A DNA stretch of 9,533 nucleotides from Vulcanococcus sp. SFB_649D_100_25. Its GTDB lineage: Bacteria; Cyanobacteriota; Cyanobacteriia; PCC-6307; Cyanobiaceae. Positions 6,057-9,533 of the stretch are shown one piece after another. The stretch spans positions 1-9,533 of the forward strand of contig JAURGL010000059.1 of NCBI GenBank assembly GCA_030833825.1, read 5' to 3'. The position numbers were made by a program, and so were the translations under genes. The notes below the pieces were generated by a model. It had not been told where the DNA came from. It did no database searches and saw nothing but the letters and a program-made list of their open reading frames with translations. Numbering within the stretch: position 1 is the first letter of the stretch; every line of letters starts with the position of its first letter.

Positions 6057-7565
6057 ATGTTGCTGAGTTCCCTGCTCCTGATTCCGTTCCTCGGAACGGC
6101 TGCCCTCCTGCTCTGGCCCGGCAAGCCAGCTCCCGGCCAGATGCGCCTGATCACGATCGTGATCCTGGTCCTGCAACTGCTGGCGAGCCTGCTGGTGACC
6201 CTGCGCTTCGACCCGGCCCAGGCGGGGATGCAGCTGCAGGAATTCCATGTCTGGCTGCCGGGCATCGGACTCGACTACGCCCTGGGGGTGGACGGGCTCT
6301 CCTTGCCATTGGTGCTGATTAACGCCGCCCTGACACTGGTCTCGGCGGTGATCACCCGGGACATCGACAAACGGCCTCGGATCTACTTCGCGATGCTGGT
6401 CCTGATCAGCGGAGCGGTGAACGGGGCATTCCTGGCGGAGAACCTGCTTCTGTTCTTCCTCTTCTATGAGCTTGAACTGATTCCCCTCTGGCTGCTGATC
6501 TCCGTCTGGGGTGGAGCGAACAAGGCCTACGCAGCCACCAAATTCCTGATCTTCACCGCCATCTCCGGGATGTTGATCCTGGGGGCATTCCTGGGTCTGG
6601 CCCTTCTGACCGGCAGCGTTGATTTCAGCCTCACCCCGGTGCTCTCGGATCGCCTCGCGATGGGGGGCCAGATCGTCCTGCTTGGGGCCCTGCTGGTGGG
6701 GTTCGGGATCAAGATTCCGCTGGTGCCCCTGCACAACTGGCTCCCCGATGCCCACACCCAGGCCTCCACGCCGGTGTCGGTGCTGCTGGCAGGTGTGCTG
6801 CTGAAGCTCGGGACCTATGGACTGCTGCGCTTTGGCCTGCAGCTCTTCCCTGAAGCCTGGGCAAAGCTCGCCCCTGGCCTCGCCATCTGGGCCGCCATTT
6901 CCGTGCTCTATGGATCGCTGGCGGCCATCGCCCAGACCGACATGAAGCGGATGGTGGCCTTCAGTTCAGTGGGGCACATGGGCTACGTGCTGCTGGCTGC
7001 TGCTGCCAACACACCCGTCAGCCTTCTGGGGGCGGTGTTCCAGATGGTGAGCCATGGCCTGATCTCCGCCCTGCTCTTCCTGCTCGTGGGGATCGTCTAC
7101 CGCAAGACAGGCACCCGTGACCTCAAGGTCCTGCACGGATTGCTCAATCCGGAAAAGGGCCTGCCCCTGACCGGATCGATGATGATCGTCGCCGTGATGG
7201 CCAGCGCCGGGCTCCCTGGAATGGCAGGCTTCATCTCCGAGTTCCTGGTGTTCCGCGGCAGCATTGCCCAGTTCCCTGTGGCCACCCTGCTCTCGATGGT
7301 GGGCTCCGGTCTGACCGCGGTTTACTTCCTGCTGCTGGTGAATCGGGCCTTCTTTGGTCGCCTCTCGATCACCCCGAGCAGCGATGACCCAAGGAACGAC
7401 GCGCGGCTTGATGTGCAGCTGGCGGTGGTGAGCCCGCGGGAAACCATTCCCGCCATGGCCCTTGTGGCCGGTGTGGTGGGGCTCGGTCTGCTTCCGATGA
7501 GCCTCAGCAGGCTGAGCGATGCCTCGCTCACGGCCATGGCCCTGCAGGCGATGGGGGTGAGCTGA
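6057..7565 (+). CDS. ndhD4: NdhD4, NDH-1 subunit of the CO2-uptake complex
   Basis: NdhD is the NuoM-type antiporter-like subunit of NDH-1. This 502-residue protein has the family length and about 14 hydrophobic segments. The proton-channel residues are present: E138 and E140 in FLFYELELIPLW (NuoM E144 region) and K219 in GFGIKIPLVPLHNWLPDAH (NuoM K234 region), followed by TQASTPVSVLLAGVLLKLGTYG and AQTDMKRMVAFSSVGHMGY. It therefore looks pump-competent. The D4 designation rests on context: it sits between ndhF4 and chpX, the specific set of the constitutive, lower-affinity CO2-uptake complex known from alpha-cyanobacteria. The ATG is three bases after the ndhF4 stop, with a GGGGAGG site. The stop is one base before chpX. 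NdhD1/D2 of respiratory NDH-1 share the motifs, so sequence alone would not separate the paralogs. Confidence 0.95.
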   Translation: MLLSSLLLIPFLGTAALLLWPGKPAPGQMRLITIVILVLQLLASLLVTLRFDPAQAGMQLQEFHVWLPGIGLDYALGVDGLSLPLVLINAALTLVSAVITRDIDKRPRIYFAMLVLISGAVNGAFLAENLLLFFLFYELELIPLWLLISVWGGANKAYAATKFLIFTAISGMLILGAFLGLALLTGSVDFSLTPVLSDRLAMGGQIVLLGALLVGFGIKIPLVPLHNWLPDAHTQASTPVSVLLAGVLLKLGTYGLLRFGLQLFPEAWAKLAPGLAIWAAISVLYGSLAAIAQTDMKRMVAFSSVGHMGYVLLAAAANTPVSLLGAVFQMVSHGLISALLFLLVGIVYRKTGTRDLKVLHGLLNPEKGLPLTGSMMIVAVMASAGLPGMAGFISEFLVFRGSIAQFPVATLLSMVGSGLTAVYFLLLVNRAFFGRLSITPSSDDPRNDARLDVQLAVVSPRETIPAMALVAGVVGLGLLPMSLSRLSDASLTAMALQAMGVS

Positions 7566-7566
7566 G

Positions 7567-8709
7567 ATGCCCGTTATCTCCGCCGATCTGGTCGTCAGCC
7601 AGCGGTCCCTCGAGGCCGAGGAATTAACCGGACAACTCCTCAGTGGGGAGACCCTGCTCAGCGACACCCCAGACCATGTGCTCGAAGTGGTCGGGGTGCT
7701 CGAGAGCTATGGGGAAGTCCTCGATGCCTACAGCAAAAACCTGATCTACCAGGGGGAACAGCAGTTCCTGAACCCCTTTCCCCTATTCAAATACCTCGAT
7801 GGGGATCTGAGCCCCGCCAAGATCTGGCGGCACCTCAATCACGACCGGATCAACTTCGAGTACGCGGAATACTGCATGAAAGCCATGCTCTGGCATGGCA
7901 CCGGCGGCCTGGATGCCTACCTCGATTCCGAGGCCTTCCGGGAGAACTGCAACACCATCATCAACTGCAAGCGACGCCGCGATCCTCTGCTGGCCTTGCT
8001 GCATCCGCTCTTCCCTGGCTTCCTGATTGAGCAGATCCGGAACGCCGCCACCACCCATGCCCTGGGGCAGTTCTGGCGGGTGATGAGCGATCTGTTCCTC
8101 GATCTGGCCGCCGCAGAAGCCGACGGGCGCGTGCGCAGCATTCCGGCGGTGGTGGACTTCATCAAGCAGGGGCTGGTGGATGCTGCGGGCAACCCGATCC
8201 ACTACGGGGTCGAGATCGCCGGGCAACACTTCTGGGTGCTACCTCCTGAGGCGGGGCTCACCTTCCTGGTGGATGTGGCGGTGCCCTATGTGGAGGCGGT
8301 CTTCCTGCGGGGCATGCCCTTCCTGGGGACCGTCAGCTTCAACGCCCAGGCCCAACAGATCTCCCCGGACCAGGGACGCTTCACCTACGGAGCGCTGTAC
8401 GCCGACCCCCTGCCCACGATGGGGGCCGGGATCCCCCCCAGCCTGCTGATGCAGGACATGTACCGGCATCTGCCGGAGCCGCTGCACCAGTGGTATCTGG
8501 AGCGGACCCGGGGTGAGGGGGACGTGCGCGAGAAGATCTGCCGCAGCTTCCAGAAGTCGATGTTCTGCGTCACCAACGCAGCGATCAACGGGACCATGCC
8601 CCACCCCCTCTCCACCACCAAGCCTGAGGAGCAGGCGGCGAACCGGGCCTACGCCGCGGCCTGGGCCGAGCGGCTGGCGCTGGGGCGCACCGACTGCCTC
8701 GGCCGGTAG
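7567..8709 (+). CDS. chpX: ChpX/CupB, CO2 hydration protein of NDH-1
   Basis: ChpX (CupB) is a cytosol-facing subunit attached to NdhF4/NdhD4 and is thought to hydrate CO2 to bicarbonate in a one-way, redox-driven carbonic-anhydrase-like reaction. The protein has 380 residues, no signal peptide and no clear membrane segment. Recognisable Cup-family stretches are HLNHDRINFEYAEYCMKAM from residue 89, CKRRRDPLLALLHPLFPGF at 134-152 (including H146), and the later SFQKSMFCVTNAAINGTMPH. A catalytic zinc has been placed at the Cup-NdhF interface in the CupA complex; I cannot assign its ligands with certainty, though conserved His and Arg in 89-165 are candidates. Length and the neighbouring ndhF4-ndhD4 favour CupB over the longer, inducible CupA. 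The ATG lies one base after the ndhD4 stop, so coupling is expected. No ndhF3, ndhD3, cupA or cupS is in the window. Confidence 0.93.
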   Translation: MPVISADLVVSQRSLEAEELTGQLLSGETLLSDTPDHVLEVVGVLESYGEVLDAYSKNLIYQGEQQFLNPFPLFKYLDGDLSPAKIWRHLNHDRINFEYAEYCMKAMLWHGTGGLDAYLDSEAFRENCNTIINCKRRRDPLLALLHPLFPGFLIEQIRNAATTHALGQFWRVMSDLFLDLAAAEADGRVRSIPAVVDFIKQGLVDAAGNPIHYGVEIAGQHFWVLPPEAGLTFLVDVAVPYVEAVFLRGMPFLGTVSFNAQAQQISPDQGRFTYGALYADPLPTMGAGIPPSLLMQDMYRHLPEPLHQWYLERTRGEGDVREKICRSFQKSMFCVTNAAINGTMPHPLSTTKPEEQAANRAYAAAWAERLALGRTDCLGR

Positions 8710-8718
8710 GTTCATTCC

Positions 8719-8976
8719 ATGGATCAATCCCTTTGGAACCCCAGACCCAAGCCCGATCGGGTGGAGTGGCTGGAGCGGCGGATCGAATTTGAGGATTACG
8801 CCAGCAACCGCGACTTCCTCGATCGCCTCAACGACTTCTGCGAAGCCGAGGGCCGTTACCCCGACATCAGCTTTGGGCGTACATACGTGAACATCACGCT
8901 GCGCCCAGAAGGTGAGGAGGCCGCAATCGGCGAGGCTGACCACGCCTTTGCCGCTGCCATCGATGGGCTCCTCTGA
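8719..8976 (+). CDS. acRAF: acRAF, PCD-like Rubisco assembly factor
   Basis: This 85-residue protein has the pterin-4a-carbinolamine dehydratase fold and matches acRAF, the alpha-carboxysome Rubisco assembly factor, a chaperone acting on large-subunit assembly. Landmarks are LERRIEFEDYASNRDFLDRL (first strand and helix) and GRYPDISFGRTYVNITLRPE. True PCD enzymes carry E-x3-H-H-P; here the aligned text is E42-AEG-R46-Y47-P48, so both catalytic histidines are gone, and the downstream strand lacks the third catalytic His/Trp. It should therefore not be a dehydratase. The position between chpX and cbbX, near the cso genes, fits acRAF in other alpha-cyanobacteria. The ATG is nine bases after the chpX stop with only a weak ribosome site, and the gene overlaps cbbX by 14 bases. 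Confidence 0.9.
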   Translation: MDQSLWNPRPKPDRVEWLERRIEFEDYASNRDFLDRLNDFCEAEGRYPDISFGRTYVNITLRPEGEEAAIGEADHAFAAAIDGLL

Positions 8977-9533
8977 GCAGCCAGACAGCACGCCGGTCAA
9001 CCTGCAGGCGGCCTACGAAGGAGCAGAGGTCCAGGAAGTCCTCGATCAGTTGGATCAGGAACTGATCGGGCTGCAGCCGGTGAAAACCCGGATTCGTGAA
9101 ATCGCAGCCCTGTTGGTGGTGGATCGGGCGCGAAAGCAGGTGGGTCTCTCCACCACCGCCCCCAGCCTGCATGTCGTCTCGGGCAAGGGCGGCACCGGCA
9201 AGACCACCGTGGCGATGCGCATGGCGCAGATCCTCCACCGGCTCGACTATGTGCGCAAAGGCCATATGGTGGCGGTGACGAGGGATGACCTGGTGGGCCA
9301 GTACATCGGCCACACCGCGCCCAAAACCCGGGAAGTATTGAAGAAAGCCATGGGAGGAGTGCTGTTCATCGACGAGGCCTACTACCTGTACCGGCCGGAG
9401 AACGAGCGCGACTACGGCCAGGAAGCCATCGAGATCCTGATGCAGGTGATGGAGAACCAGCGCGAGGACCTGGTGGTGATCCTGGCCGGCTACAAGTCGC
9501 GCATGGACCGCTTCTTCGAGAGCAACCCGGGGA
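8963..9533 (+). CDS. cbbX: CbbX, AAA+ Rubisco activase (3' end outside window)
   Basis: CbbX is a hexameric AAA+ ATPase that removes inhibitory sugar phosphates from Rubisco. The first 190 residues are present, and the frame is open to the window end. Visible motifs are a helical start with VLDQLDQELIGLQPVKTRIRE, Walker A at residues 74-81 (GKGGTGKT), the pore loop Y114-I-G in DDLVGQYIGHTAPKTRE, and Walker B with D137-E138 in GVLFIDEAYYLYRPENERDY, followed by VVILAGYKSRMDRFFESNPG leading to the cut. These are diagnostic for CbbX and exclude the MoxR-type CbbQ. The Walker A loop reads KGGTGKT where the family usually has a NPGTGKT-like loop. The ATG at 8963 overlaps the acRAF end by 14 bases, and no better start is evident. 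Missing are sensor 2, the arginine finger and the C-terminal RuBP-binding part. Confidence 0.95.
   Translation, partial: MGSSEQPDSTPVNLQAAYEGAEVQEVLDQLDQELIGLQPVKTRIREIAALLVVDRARKQVGLSTTAPSLHVVSGKGGTGKTTVAMRMAQILHRLDYVRKGHMVAVTRDDLVGQYIGHTAPKTREVLKKAMGGVLFIDEAYYLYRPENERDYGQEAIEILMQVMENQREDLVVILAGYKSRMDRFFESNPG

Noticed and set aside
5763..6755. Long antisense open frames (also 6966-7667, 8239-9000, 1570-2253 and 354-935)
   Set aside because: Each lies opposite a confidently identified gene, has Gln/His/Gly-rich mirror composition, no known domain and no ribosome site. Such frames are expected opposite GC-rich genes.
8719..8976. Active 4a-hydroxytetrahydrobiopterin dehydratase
   Set aside because: Both histidines of the HHP motif are replaced by Arg-Tyr, and the context is carboxysomal, so acRAF is the better name.

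Overview
This window is part of an alpha-carboxysome and CO2-concentrating locus from an alpha-cyanobacterium. It is very GC-rich by eye. The gene set (form-1A-type cso genes, a csoS1E-type shell gene, low-affinity NDH-1 CO2-uptake genes, then acRAF and cbbX) points to the Cyanobium / Synechococcus 5.2-5.3 group rather than to a chemoautotroph or an AT-rich Prochlorococcus. The genus is inferred from gene content and composition only. All ten genes are on the + strand and nearly touch. No gene-free stretch exceeds 90 bases, and I see no tRNA, rRNA, IS element, CRISPR array or prophage.

Bases 1-4126 are the distal half of the cso operon. In order they are the C-terminal end of the scaffold CsoS2 (start outside the window), the carboxysomal carbonic anhydrase CsoSCA, the two pentameric vertex proteins CsoS4A and CsoS4B, an extended hexameric shell protein of CsoS1E type, and a bacterioferritin-like diiron protein. 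The usual upstream partners (csoS1A, cbbL, cbbS) are not in the window.

Bases 4194-8709 encode the specific subunits of an NDH-1 CO2-hydration complex: NdhF4, NdhD4 and ChpX/CupB. On the thylakoid membrane this complex uses photosynthetic reducing power to convert CO2 to bicarbonate. Bases 8719-9533 encode acRAF, a degenerate pterin-dehydratase-fold Rubisco assembly factor, and the first 190 residues of the AAA+ Rubisco activase CbbX, which is cut by the window end.

Together the genes cover one pathway. NDH-1 traps CO2 as bicarbonate in the cytosol. CsoSCA converts bicarbonate back to CO2 inside the shell closed by CsoS4A/B and CsoS1-type proteins. CsoS2 links Rubisco to the shell, acRAF assists Rubisco assembly, and CbbX is expected to clear inhibited Rubisco sites.

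The locus type is known, so I do not claim a new system. The points most worth a second look are: the CsoS1E protein, which is an almost standard CsoS1 domain behind a 121-residue tail without acidic residues, with an internal ATG exactly at the domain border; a CsoS2-like basic segment in the CsoSCA N-terminus; a ferritin-like protein that keeps its diiron ligands but lacks the heme methionine; the non-ATG start and leader hairpin of ndhF4; and an unusual Walker A loop in CbbX.
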